Below are positions 1 through 8,599 of a DNA stretch of 20,640 nucleotides, piece after piece. The position numbers were made by a program, and so were the translations under genes. The number at the start of each line of letters is the position of its first letter. Position 1 is the stretch's first letter. Source of the DNA: Leishmania donovani. Its lineage: Eukaryota; Euglenozoa; Kinetoplastea; Trypanosomatida; Trypanosomatidae. The notes under the pieces were generated by a model. It saw only the letters and a program-made list of their open reading frames with translations, had not been told where the DNA came from and ran no database searches. Location: positions 634,198-654,837 of the forward strand of contig NC_018246.1 in NCBI RefSeq assembly GCF_000227135.1. The letters run 5' to 3'.

Positions 1-2085
1 AAACAGCGCACCGTCACAATGGACGGCTTGGTGGAAACTCGGGTCTGCGTTGGCTCTGTCTGGCGCGGTGGCGTTCTCGCCGCTAGCATCGCGCATTGCT
101 TCAGCGCAACCGCGGCCTTACAACGGCCCCTTCGCTTTGGCCTGGTGGGCGGAGAATTAAATGCCGCCACCGACGCCGCCCTCGGTTCCCGCTATGCCCT
201 GTGTGGGGGGGGGGCTTTTAACCTGCCGTTGGGGCAGCCAGGTGAGGGGTGGGGTGGGTGCGGGGAAAACCCACAATCGCCTCACAAATCCACCAAAAGG
301 CGGTTTTGTGACCCCCCCCCCGGGGGGGTCCGGGAAAGCGTTCCGGTTGAAGGGCCCCAGCCTTTCGCCCCCCGCAGCCCCGTATGGCGACAGACCCGGC
401 GGTTTGGGCGCGCTCGGCCTTTTTGTCTTCAGCGCAAAAAGGGGACATACCGCGATCGGCGATACGAGGGGGAAAGCGCCGCGGTTCTTTGCCGTTGCTT
501 CGAGCCTCTCCATTCCTTGCGGCTTTGCCGTCTTTGCTCTGCCTGAAAAAGAGGCTTCGGCCTGTTTACGTCCATCAACGGATGTCACGTCAGCCCGCTC
601 GTTTGACCAGGTAAGATGACGCGTCCGTCTTCGCCGAAGACGGTGGTGGTGGTGGTGGGGAAAGGCAGCGTGCTTTGCGGCAGAAAGCCGCGGGCTAACC
701 CCTCTTTTTGTTTATGGAGCATCACATGGCTGTCGGCACGAGGCCGGGTCTCCCAGTGGCTCCCGCGCTCGTGTGTGGTAGTGCGTCTCTTTTCCCTCTG
801 CAGCCGAGCCCGTTTTAACACCTTTAGCAAACAGTGGTGGCGCTTAAAGGTAAATGTAAGGGTGGCGGGAAAAGGATGGGGGGGGGGGGGGGGGTTTCTT
901 TCCNNNNNNNNNNNNNNNNNNNNNNNNNNNNNNNNNNNNNNNNNNNNNNNNNNNNNNNNNNNNNNNNNNNNNNNNNNNNNNNNNNNNNNNNNNNNNNNNN
1001 NNCGCTCGTGTGTGGTAGTGCGTCTCTTTTCCCTCTGCAGCCGAGCCCGTTTTAACACCTTTAGCAAACAGTGGTGGCGCTTAAAGGTAAATGTAAGGGT
1101 GGCGGGAAAAGGATGGGGGGGGGGGTGGGGGTTTTCTTTCCACCCCCCCCTTCGCGGGCGCACCGAACCCGACACGGATGGCAAAAAGCCATTTGCTGTT
1201 ATATACCGCTCCGGTGCGCTGCTGTATGGGGCTTTGCCGCGGGAATTGGTGGTGGTGGTTCGCTCTGGCCCCCCCCCCCCCCCAACGGGCGCTTTTCCCA
1301 TTGTCACCGGGGGGGGGTGTTTGGCCTTTGCGGGGGTGGGCGCCAAGCCCTTTTTCCCGCCTGGCGGCCCCAGCGGTCATAAGAGGCGGAAAGCGCCGTG
1401 ATTGCCAGGCTGTAGTTTACTTCTGCGACGGTGGTCGTTAGGGATGCCTTCGGCTCAGACCCCCGAGCCAAGCTTGTCAAGTATCACGCCCGGGTTTGAC
1501 ATAGCTACTTTTCTCGCAGAAAAAAAAACTCGAAAACAGGCTCCAGCACACATGGGGATTTGCTTTGCCATCCAGTCGCTTAGGTTCTTCCCCCCTGCGT
1601 CGCACATGTCCCTCCCGACATCGTTATTACACCCTCCTTTGCTGAGTCACTTTTCTTCGAATGCATGGGTGGTTCTCTTTTCCGTAACCTGCGAGGAATG
1701 CATGTCATTTTCGACGCGCGCGGGCCGCGGTTGACGTGCGTGGCTCCTCTTTCCTTTGCGCGGGCATCGCCGTGAAAACTGCCCGCTGCATCTCCTGTCT
1801 CGCTTTCGTCGTATCCGGCCAAATGCGGGAACGGCTTGGAGGCGACACGCAAAAACTCCCTGCATCTTTTTTGAACTGCTCAGACCCATGCTTTCCCACC
1901 CGGCGATCACTCAGCAGACACAACCTCTGCGCAGATCTACCTTTCCTCGACCTACCGTCTCCAGAGAAATACAATGCACTTTCAGTTTCTTTTCCGGCGT
2001 TCTCCTGCCCGAACCTGATGGCCTTTCGGGTTCCTCGGCGTGGTGCCTTGGGTCTCCGTGCTTCGACGCCCGTCCCCGGCGACGC
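1..2085. other. GC-rich region with G/C homopolymers, no gene recognised
   Basis: No reading frame here resembles a known family, and the frames that are open on both strands overlap and are low-complexity (Gly/Pro/Arg-rich), as expected by chance in GC-rich DNA. Visible structure: G10 at 205-214; C10 directly followed by G7 at 312-328; a GGT run near 642-660; G17 at 878-894; C15 at 1269-1283; G9 at 1309-1317. From about 1450 to 2085 the composition becomes more ordinary and pyrimidine-rich, as in trypanosomatid intergenic or UTR sequence. It is probably a long 3' UTR or spacer of a gene lying upstream of the window; that is inference. Confidence 0.5.
766..1141. repeat. direct duplication flanking assembly gap
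   Basis: Bases 766-903 recur at 1003-1141, on either side of an N run at 904-1002. The two arms match apart from the G run (17 G on the left; 11 G, a T and 5 G on the right) and one extra T after it. The N run is 99 long, the same as three other gaps here, so its size is probably nominal. The simplest reading is two contig ends that overlap but were not merged because of the homopolymer. A real tandem duplication is the alternative. Confidence 0.8.
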
Positions 2086-2670
2086 CCCAATGACGGGGAG
2101 GAGGCATCTCAGTGCGTGGTATCTCAGGGCCCAGTGCATTCACATTATTCCACAGGGGNNNNNNNNNNNNNNNNNNNNNNNNNNNNNNNNNNNNNNNNNN
2201 NNNNNNNNNNNNNNNNNNNNNNNNNNNNNNNNNNNNNNNNNNNNNNNNNNNNNNNNNNNNNNNNNNNNNNNNNNNNNNNNNNNNNNNNNNNNNNNNNNNN
2301 NNNNNNNNNNNNNNNNNNNNNNNNNNNNNNNNNNNNNNACGCGTCTGTGCCATCCGCCTGATGGGCGAAGTGTCGGCGTGACTCGAGCGCATATCAGACG
2401 GTCCTCGCTGCCTACTGGTGTGGGGAGCGTGAGCCACCCCGAGGGTCGCACGAGGTGGTGACCGGCACCATGGGCATGGCTGTGAGGCGACCTGCGAGGA
2501 GGCTGGGGGGAGGGGAGGAGCTTGAGGCAGGGGCCGAGCTCAGATGACTGGGTCGGCGCATTGCTGTAGCGCGCGCCTGCGGCTTCTTCGCACCACGTGG
2601 GTGGGGCCTGCGACTGGCCGGTGTAGAGGGGGGCCGCACTCGTGCTTCTTGCCAGTTAAGGGAGATGTTG
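2086..2670 (+). mobile_element. SIDER-like dispersed retroposon, copy 1
   Basis: This is the first of three copies of a dispersed sequence. The left part (to 2158) matches copies 2 and 3 from TGACGGGG onward with one difference from copy 2. After a 180-N gap (2159-2338), bases 2339-2644 are colinear with copy 2 at 12863-13168, with one substitution seen (T at 2523). The sequence motif around CTCAGTGCGTGG resembles the conserved 5' hallmark of trypanosomatid ingi/L1Tc-related elements, of which Leishmania SIDERs are short remnants. The first bases (CCCCAA at 2085-2090) differ from the CCCTGA start of the other copies. The tail 2645-2670 is shared with copy 3 only. Family assignment is from recognition, not from a search. 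Confidence 0.65.
2159..2338. other. assembly gap (180 N) inside repeat copy 1
   Basis: A run of N begins directly after a G run in the repeat. The central part of copy 1 is missing. Confidence 0.99.
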
Positions 2671-2701
2671 GCACACCAAAAATGTAACGTTGATACTTAG
2701 G

Positions 2702-2733
2702 CTCTTCTTTACTTTCCTCCTTTTTCTTTGCAG
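2702..2733 (+). promoter_or_regulatory. putative trans-splice acceptor for the PIH1 gene
   Basis: A pyrimidine-rich stretch ends in TTTGCAG, with the AG at 2732-2733. It lies 32 bases before the ATG at 2766, a short 5' UTR as is common in trypanosomatids. Confidence 0.6.
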
Positions 2734-2765
2734 TCGGTAGTGTTTTCGAAAACTCTCACTCTGAA

Positions 2766-3863
2766 ATGTTGACGGCATCTGGTCTCATGGTCGGCTTTGC
2801 GTTCGTGGCAAAAACCGCGGATGAGTCTTGTAGTTACATAGTGAATGTTTGCGGCCACGATTCTGTTGGGCCCCCACTTGCCCGAAGTATGAACGCAGTG
2901 GATACTGAGTACGTAGAGCACCGCGGAGTCGATAATCTTATTATCCCCATCTCCGTCAGCGAACCGAAAGAAACAAAAAGTGGCGATTACGCATACTGCG
3001 TGGATGTTGTCGTGCATACGCTTTTGATTAAAAAGTGCTCTCCCGGGCACCGCCTTCTTCAACATCTGACGGAAAAACTGGTGACGCTTTCGATGGAGTG
3101 GATTCGAAATGAGTGTGGTGTACAATTGTTGCCGAGGTCTTGTCGAATCGCTGGCAACCCCCTTTACTATGACGACACCGTCGAAACATCAAAGTCGATG
3201 ACTTCGATAATCGAGAACGCTGCTGCGCTGCTTCAGAGGAAGTCAAATAGTTCTTTTACTCGCAAGAACGAGCAAGACACCATTCCGGATGCACTTGATT
3301 TAATGAAGGCACAGGTACCGGAGTGCAAACAACCGCGGATTCGTGAAGTGATATCAACACCAGCGATCAAAAAAGGGTTTTTGGTAGACGGAAATGCACG
3401 ACTTTACGGCCCTGACGGAAGCAGTGAAGGTTCTGGCAAAGCTCCAGACCCTTTGTCACACATTCCACAATCACTGCGGGAGAGGTGTCAAATTATTGAC
3501 ACACGAAACGTGGAAGGGCTCACCGTTCCCCCTGCTAAAACACTGAAGTCCGTAGATAAGACGGCAAATACGCACACTTCCGGCACGATTGTCGCACCTA
3601 CTTCTGAGCTTCAAGGAAAAGACGAGGCTAGCTGGGCCCGCTTCTCCATAGAGCGTACTGGGGAGAAGGTGATCGTTAGATTTTTAGTACCTGACAGTGT
3701 GTCCTCACTTCATGACATTGATCTCTCTGCAACAAAAGGCACACTGGAAATTAATGGAAGCGTAACTCAGCTGCCAGTGCCTATCGTGACGGATGACGTG
3801 CAGGCCAAGTTTGTCAAATCCACACGGATCTTGATCGTGACATGTATGATTGATGTATCATAA
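2766..3863 (+). CDS. PIH1 domain-containing protein (Hsp90 co-chaperone / dynein-arm assembly type)
   Basis: The product is 365 residues. Residues about 10-135 look like a PIH1 N-terminal domain: INVCGHDSV-like strand (YIVNVCGHDSV, 24-34), the GVDNLIIPISVSEPKE segment (54-69) and DVVVHTLL (80-87), followed by the helix LTEKLVTLSMEW. A polar linker (about 150-285) leads to a C-terminal beta-rich CS-like region (about 291-363: ARFSIERTGEKVIVRFLVP and following). PIH1 proteins work with R2TP and Hsp90 in assembling axonemal dyneins or other large complexes in the cytoplasm, which fits a flagellate. Which member it is (kintoun-like, PIH1D1, PIH1D2 or PIH1D3) cannot be settled by eye. M8 at 2787 is a possible later start, but 2766 follows the splice acceptor closely. 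Confidence 0.8.
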   Translation: MLTASGLMVGFAFVAKTADESCSYIVNVCGHDSVGPPLARSMNAVDTEYVEHRGVDNLIIPISVSEPKETKSGDYAYCVDVVVHTLLIKKCSPGHRLLQHLTEKLVTLSMEWIRNECGVQLLPRSCRIAGNPLYYDDTVETSKSMTSIIENAAALLQRKSNSSFTRKNEQDTIPDALDLMKAQVPECKQPRIREVISTPAIKKGFLVDGNARLYGPDGSSEGSGKAPDPLSHIPQSLRERCQIIDTRNVEGLTVPPAKTLKSVDKTANTHTSGTIVAPTSELQGKDEASWARFSIERTGEKVIVRFLVPDSVSSLHDIDLSATKGTLEINGSVTQLPVPIVTDDVQAKFVKSTRILIVTCMIDVS

Positions 3864-4152
3864 AATAGTCAAGAAGAATTATTTTTGCCACTCATCCTCA
3901 GCAGCCGACTAGTAGCAAATTCACTCTCCTGTTCGAAAAACAAATAGGCTCTCTCTCGCGGAGTATAAAGCGGAATTTCGCACGACTTGACAAAATCGCT
4001 GCACACTACTCAAGTCAACTGCATATGCTCGGGAAACTATCTGTAAAATACCTTAAATTTACTCCCTTTACATCTCTGCTCACTACTGCTGCAAATGTTG
4101 GTTGTATAGCTGCTCACAGTCCAGAAAGCGACTGGAGGAGACATAAATAAAC

Positions 4153-5244
4153 ATGGCTCAACTCGTCCCTTTAGTTGAACTGCCCAGCGGCAAAAAAATA
4201 TATAGTGTCCGAGGGCAGCAGTTCGAAGTGGACAGGCAATATGATCTGGTCAAGGTTGTTGGATTTGGTGCGTGTGGCACTGTTTGTTCAGCGGTCGCGA
4301 ACGGGTCGGGTGAGCGAGTGGCGATCAAGCGACTGTCGCGTGTTTTTGGTGATCTTCGTGAAGGGAAACGAATTTTGCGGGAGATGGAGATAATGACGTC
4401 GCTGAAGCACAATAATCTGATTCGCCTCCACCACTTCATGCGGCCACAGTCAAAGGAGACTTTTGAGGACATATACTTGGTGATGGATCTTTATGACACA
4501 GATCTAAATCGTATTATACGAAGTCGGCAGAAACTCACTGATGAGCATCTGCAGTATTTTATGATTCAAGCGTTCCGTGGATTGCATTACCTTCACTCTG
4601 CCAAGGTGATGCATCGCGACCTGAAGCCGAGCAACTTGCTTGTAAATGCAGACTGCGCTCTAGCAATCTGCGATTTTGGGCTGGCTCGTGATGATCAAGT
4701 GATGAGCTCGTCAGATCTCACACAGTACGTCGTAACACGGTGGTACAGACCCCCTGAGGTACTCGGGATGGGATCCAATCAGTACACGAGCGCGGTCGAT
4801 GTCTGGAGCCTTGGCCTGATCTTTGCAGAGCTAATGCTGGGGCGCACTTTGCTTCCGGGAACAGATTATATTGGACAGCTAGTAATGATTGTCAACCTAT
4901 TAGGATCCCCGTCCATAGATGACATGGAGTTTCTGAGCTCAGAAGCAAAGGCATTTATTCTCTCTCAGCCGCGTCGGCCGGCTCTCTCCTTCAGAGATCT
5001 TTTTCCAATGGCTACAGAAGAGGCAACTGACCTTCTGTCGAAGCTGCTAGTTTTCCATCCAGCGAGGCGATTAACTGCGAAGCAAGTGATGGAACATCCA
5101 TATTTTTCGAAGTACAGAGATGCCGCAGAAGAAGCTGACGCTCCTGATCCGTTTGTGTGGAATCATAGCCATATAGAAACCAAAGAGCAACTCCGTGAGG
5201 ATTTGTGGCGGGTTGTCGAAGCCCATTCGCAATCGAACGGATAG
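4153..5244 (+). CDS. MPK4: mitogen-activated protein kinase MPK4
   Basis: This is a complete 363-residue MAP kinase. Visible elements: glycine loop GFGACGTV (37-44), VAIK with Lys59, helix C Glu77, catalytic HRDLKPSN (154-161, Asp156), DFG (174-176), activation motif TQY (Thr190-Gln-Tyr192), the MAPK-specific VVTRWYRPPE, and the C-terminal DPFVWNHS region. The N-terminus and the TQY motif match what I recall of Leishmania MPK4, which is reported as essential in L. mexicana and is activated in vitro by the MAPK kinase MKK5. It phosphorylates Ser/Thr before Pro, probably in the cytosol. The ATG at 4153 starts an N-terminus that matches the orthologue. The upstream 289 bases are AT-richer than elsewhere and contain only a weak pyrimidine tract (about 4062-4090), with candidate AGs near 4108 and 4117. 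No frame breaks or missing catalytic residues are seen. Confidence 0.93.
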   Translation: MAQLVPLVELPSGKKIYSVRGQQFEVDRQYDLVKVVGFGACGTVCSAVANGSGERVAIKRLSRVFGDLREGKRILREMEIMTSLKHNNLIRLHHFMRPQSKETFEDIYLVMDLYDTDLNRIIRSRQKLTDEHLQYFMIQAFRGLHYLHSAKVMHRDLKPSNLLVNADCALAICDFGLARDDQVMSSSDLTQYVVTRWYRPPEVLGMGSNQYTSAVDVWSLGLIFAELMLGRTLLPGTDYIGQLVMIVNLLGSPSIDDMEFLSSEAKAFILSQPRRPALSFRDLFPMATEEATDLLSKLLVFHPARRLTAKQVMEHPYFSKYRDAAEEADAPDPFVWNHSHIETKEQLREDLWRVVEAHSQSNG

Positions 5245-5548
5245 GAATCTGGTTCTCACTTTTTTGTTGCATGCACCACTCAAACCTCTTCTAATAAGAA
5301 CACCCGCTTTTAAATCGTCCACTGACGGTGCACTGTGGCTATTGCTGAGCAAGGCAACACTCCACATTTCTTCTCCGCAAATTAAAATTCACTGTAATTT
5401 CTAGAGATCGAAGATCCCTCGTTTCTGGACTGTTAAAAAGAAAAAATAAGAAACTCTGATGAAGCGTAAACCAATCTTGTGCGCGCTGCTGCCCAATCTA
5501 TACTTCCTCCCCTTTTCCCCGCCTCTCAATAGTACATGGATACTTCGA

Positions 5549-5589
5549 TCGTTTTTTATTTTTTATTTTTTTTATTTTTGCTCATCAAG
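5549..5589 (+). promoter_or_regulatory. putative trans-splice acceptor that fixes the reductase start
   Basis: A long T-rich tract (5551-5580) is followed by an AG at 5588-5589. It lies downstream of the in-frame ATG at 5459 and 50 bases before the ATG at 5639. A spliced mRNA would therefore lack the first ATG, whose extension encodes an implausible Phe/Tyr-rich peptide read from the T tract. Confidence 0.7.
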
Positions 5590-5638
5590 GGATAATTATT
5601 CGACGATCTCTTTCGTATACACCGGTAAGTTGAGACGC

Positions 5639-7393
5639 ATGAGACGTCCGCGTGAGCCAGCACCAGGGGAGTGCTGTGGAAGCGGGTGTACCCGCTGCGT
5701 ATGGGATATTTACTACGATGAAGTCGCCAGATTTGAAGAGCTTATAGCAGGCGGGGGGATCGAAGAGGATTGCACCCAATCCTCAGAGGAGGAAGAGGTT
5801 GTTAATTATATCGGTTCCGTTGTGGTGAAGTACATTGATCCACCAGCTTTGCCCACCACAGGCTCTCCAGGTGAGTGGGAGAGAGCCGAAATGAAGGCGC
5901 GCGGTTTCTTTCCCATTGACAGAATCGAACTAGTGAGCTGCAGCACATCCCTGTTTTCTCCAACTGATCCGGGAATCAGCGTCGTCAACCTCTTCACATC
6001 CGCAAAAGGCAGGACAATGCTACCAGGCGATGTAGTGGAGGTTCTTGTGACTAACAGTCGCGGTACTCAGGACGCCGATGACGTTGAGAGGCTGTGCAAG
6101 GCGCTTCGCCTGGATCCGTATGCGTGGTGCGAGCTGCATCGCTCCCCGTTTGTGCCGGAAGACAACTTTCCCCCGTGGCTTCCGCTACAAAAGCCTCTGA
6201 CACTTGGACAGCTTCTCTCTGCCTACGTCGATATAAGCAGTAGTAGCTACCTGTTGCATCAGAGCTTTTTCGAAAGTCTTTTTCGAATTTACAGCGACTC
6301 CAAACCTTCCTCAGCATCTTCGACTTCAACCACCCCGTCACCCGATCCAGAGAAGGTGCGACTTCTTGAGGCCTGCGCGTCCTCTGAAACAGGTCCCCAG
6401 CTGCTGCGTTCGCTGTCAAAAAGCAGTACACCGCTTTGCTACCCTTCTCTTGTCGACGTACTTGAGGTCTTTTCCTTCGTCCAAATTCCACTTGACCGTC
6501 TCCTTGAGGTCAGTGGACCGCTCCAGACGCGCAGGTATAGCCTGGCAAACTGGATTCCTGCAACGCTTCCGCCAAGCCCACTTCAGCTGTGCATGAGGGA
6601 GGTGTGCGCTCGACGCTCTGCAAATTTACCTGCAGCTACTGCCGTTGGCGCGGACGCTCAGCGCGTTGCAGACATGCTCAACAGAGCTGCTCAGGATGCC
6701 TCCAGGGACCACAGCGACTTTTTCTTTGGACACACGTCCCACCCGTTGTGTTGTGCAGCGCGCTCTATGACGAGGAGCGCAGCTGCCGCAGGTCAGAGAG
6801 GCATGTACGTCAGCTTTTCTCTTTTTGGAAACTCTTTATTTGCCCGGCAGCTTCAGGCTGGATGCACAGCTCTGTGCAACCCTGCTCAAGCCAAGAGCTT
6901 GTGCAGTCAACTTTTTCTTATCGGGTGTGGCACAGGGATTGCTCCTTTGATTGCGGCTGTCACGCAGCTGATGCTTCGTCGCGCCTCCACAGCCGCCGGC
7001 AGTGCTCCGTTTCCATGCTGGGTGTTCTACGGAGCGCGCACAAAGGCGGAACTTTTGTATGATGAAACCCTCCAGGAAGCACTGAGGACAGGAGCCATTG
7101 CCAAGTACGAGTACGCGCTTTCCCGAGAGGAGGACAATAAGAAGCAAGGCAGGTATGTGACCGACCTTGTGAAGCGGAACAGGCTAATGGTCACGGATTC
7201 CCTGCAAAACGAGGGTCAGCTATTTGTGTGTGGTCCGGCAAAGGCTCTTCTATCTGTTCGGCAGCTGGTCAAGTGCGACCTGCTCGCCGAGCCAGACGAT
7301 GATGACAGTGTGCAGGAGCAACGACTGTTGATGCTAGAGGATCGAGGGCGACTGAACTTCGATATATGGAGCACGGGAAACATATTTGAGTGA
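5639..7393 (+). CDS. FAD/NADPH oxidoreductase with N-terminal oxidoreductase-like motif
   Basis: From the ATG at 5639 the product is 584 residues. Residues 1-35 carry the 'oxidoreductase-like, N-terminal' signature, CCGSGCTRCVWDIYYDE (12-28), with four closely spaced cysteines. The rest resembles the FAD- and NADPH-binding half of cytochrome P450 reductase-type flavoproteins: the connecting/FAD region with RRYSLAN (298-304, the FAD RxYS motif), the NADP loop GCGTGIAP (429-436), WVFYGAR (461-467), QLFVCGPAKALLSV (527-540), and a near-terminal FDIWS (574-578) whose Trp would stack on the flavin. No FMN-binding flavodoxin domain is present, so the protein should take electrons from NADPH to FAD and pass them to a separate acceptor that is unknown. 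Ser- and Ala-rich inserts occur (about 220-240 and 325-390). The longer frame from 5459 is rejected because of the splice site. Confidence 0.8.
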   Translation: MRRPREPAPGECCGSGCTRCVWDIYYDEVARFEELIAGGGIEEDCTQSSEEEEVVNYIGSVVVKYIDPPALPTTGSPGEWERAEMKARGFFPIDRIELVSCSTSLFSPTDPGISVVNLFTSAKGRTMLPGDVVEVLVTNSRGTQDADDVERLCKALRLDPYAWCELHRSPFVPEDNFPPWLPLQKPLTLGQLLSAYVDISSSSYLLHQSFFESLFRIYSDSKPSSASSTSTTPSPDPEKVRLLEACASSETGPQLLRSLSKSSTPLCYPSLVDVLEVFSFVQIPLDRLLEVSGPLQTRRYSLANWIPATLPPSPLQLCMREVCARRSANLPAATAVGADAQRVADMLNRAAQDASRDHSDFFFGHTSHPLCCAARSMTRSAAAAGQRGMYVSFSLFGNSLFARQLQAGCTALCNPAQAKSLCSQLFLIGCGTGIAPLIAAVTQLMLRRASTAAGSAPFPCWVFYGARTKAELLYDETLQEALRTGAIAKYEYALSREEDNKKQGRYVTDLVKRNRLMVTDSLQNEGQLFVCGPAKALLSVRQLVKCDLLAEPDDDDSVQEQRLLMLEDRGRLNFDIWSTGNIFE

Positions 7394-7784
7394 TGCATAC
7401 GTTCCTATCGCTGTGTATGATGGACTACATGAGTGAACGGTTAAAAAAATAGAGGCGCAGCAATGGAACTTTCAGTGAATCAGTATTCCTCTACATGGAT
7501 CTTGCAGAGCTTTTCGGCGCGGCGCTTGAGATGTACACGTCTATTTGAGTATGAGGTGCTAATGGATGCTTTGTTTTGTACATCACGCACAGTCTCTCCA
7601 CTTTTGACGTTGTGCCCTTATCGCTGATACGGTGCATATTTCTCGTTACTGCGCAATCTCCAACTGTTGCGCTAGTGAAGCCACTGGTGTCCGTGAATCT
7701 GCATCATACATAGAAACCATTCAATGATACAGTTTATCGATACTATCGCAAGTGAGGCGGAAGAAGAAGAGCATTGGCGCTGGC
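7394..7784. other. intergenic region, nothing recognised
   Basis: These 391 bases between the reductase stop and the ACT-domain remnant contain no meaningful frame and no clear repeat. They presumably hold the reductase 3' UTR. Confidence 0.6.
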
Positions 7785-8257
7785 ATGAGCGAGCTGCTTA
7801 AACGCGTGCAGCCCAACCTTGATAACTGCGCGTGCGTTTTCCTCAGAGTATCATACCATGGCAAACGGCAAGAGGGCCAGTATTCGCAACATTGCATTTA
7901 GCCAAGCCATCGCCACGTTTCGTGAAGCTGAAGGACTGAACTTTATCGTCGAAGACGCCTTTTCGAAGAACACATTATGAAGGCCACTGACCCTTCTGCA
8001 CGATTATTTAAGCCGTTGAGGGAGTACTGGCGGTCTTGCCCCGAGGAGGAAGAGCAACCTTACCTGAGCCAGATCACGATGCGCGTCCACTCAAGCCTGT
8101 CCGCGGTGGGCTTCGCAGCGTTCAGCCGTACGTTGACGGACGCAGGCATTAGCCACAACGTTTTGCAGGCTACTACCACGATAAAATTTTTGTCCCTGCG
8201 GCGAGCAGGGCGACAGCGTTGAGTGTACTGACTGTTCTTTCCGCTGGATCTTTCTAG
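7785..8257 (+). pseudogene. ACT-domain protein (DUF2241/ACT_7 type), frameshifted
   Basis: Pieces of one small protein family appear in order but in different frames. The ATG at 7785 opens MSELLKRVQPNLDN in frame with 7785. The second piece, IATFREAEGLNFIVEDAF, lies in the frame of 7858 and stops at 7978-7980. The third, ITMRVHSSLSAVGFAAFS and then LTDAGISHNVLQ, is back in the 7785 frame up to about 8167. The last, GYYHDKIFVPAASRATALSV, is in a third frame from 8168 and stops at 8255-8257. In intact members (about 130 residues, small ligand-binding ACT proteins) these segments are contiguous: TFREAEGL, TVHSSLEAVG, GIS-N-V-AGYYHDHIFVP. At least three frameshifts are therefore needed. Neighbouring genes are intact, so decay is more likely than poor sequence quality. 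A short translated fragment (7977-8222) could be miscalled as a gene. Confidence 0.82.
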
Positions 8258-8599
8258 TGACATTATCGACCACCTCGGTGTCTTGGTCTTTTGTGCTTTG
8301 GCACTCAAACACGGAAAAGCAAACAGCTCTCTGCGGTCTCTTGCATTCCAGAGCCTCTCTGCACATCAGCGATGCAGTCCGATGGGCTCCTTTCGTTCTG
8401 TTTTATGCGCAATGCCATGTGTTGCTGCTGCGAAGAAAAAGAAGCACATAGGCACTTCTGGGGTGCCGTTCTTGGAGCCCCCTTCCACTATTCCTCTCTC
8501 CCCATCGTTTCTCCGTTTTCACATTTTCCGAAGCTGGGTCGAGGGGCCGACAGCAGTGGCTAGAGACACGCATCACAAACTCATCATTGTAAGGCGAGG
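8258..8599. other. intergenic region with 5' UTR of the CHCH gene
   Basis: These 342 bases hold no supported gene. The second half contains the pyrimidine tract used by the next gene. Frames opening here (for example at 8283) cross that tract and overlap the CHCH gene out of frame. Confidence 0.6.
8479..8533 (+). promoter_or_regulatory. putative trans-splice acceptor for the CHCH gene
   Basis: A C/T-rich stretch runs from 8479 to 8529 and is followed by an AG at 8532-8533, 66 bases before the ATG at 8600. Confidence 0.6.

Noticed and set aside
1..619. Gly/Pro/Arg-rich frames on both strands at the left edge as genes
   Set aside because: Several frames overlap, all are low-complexity products of G and C runs, and none resembles a family.
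5459..5638. 60-codon N-terminal extension of the reductase
   Set aside because: It spans the T-rich tract and splice acceptor at 5549-5589 and encodes an implausible Phe/Tyr-rich peptide; the CCGSGC motif begins just after the ATG at 5639.
7977..8222. 81-codon frame as an independent gene
   Set aside because: It carries only the middle third of an ACT-domain protein whose other parts lie in other frames on both sides; treated as part of the pseudogene.
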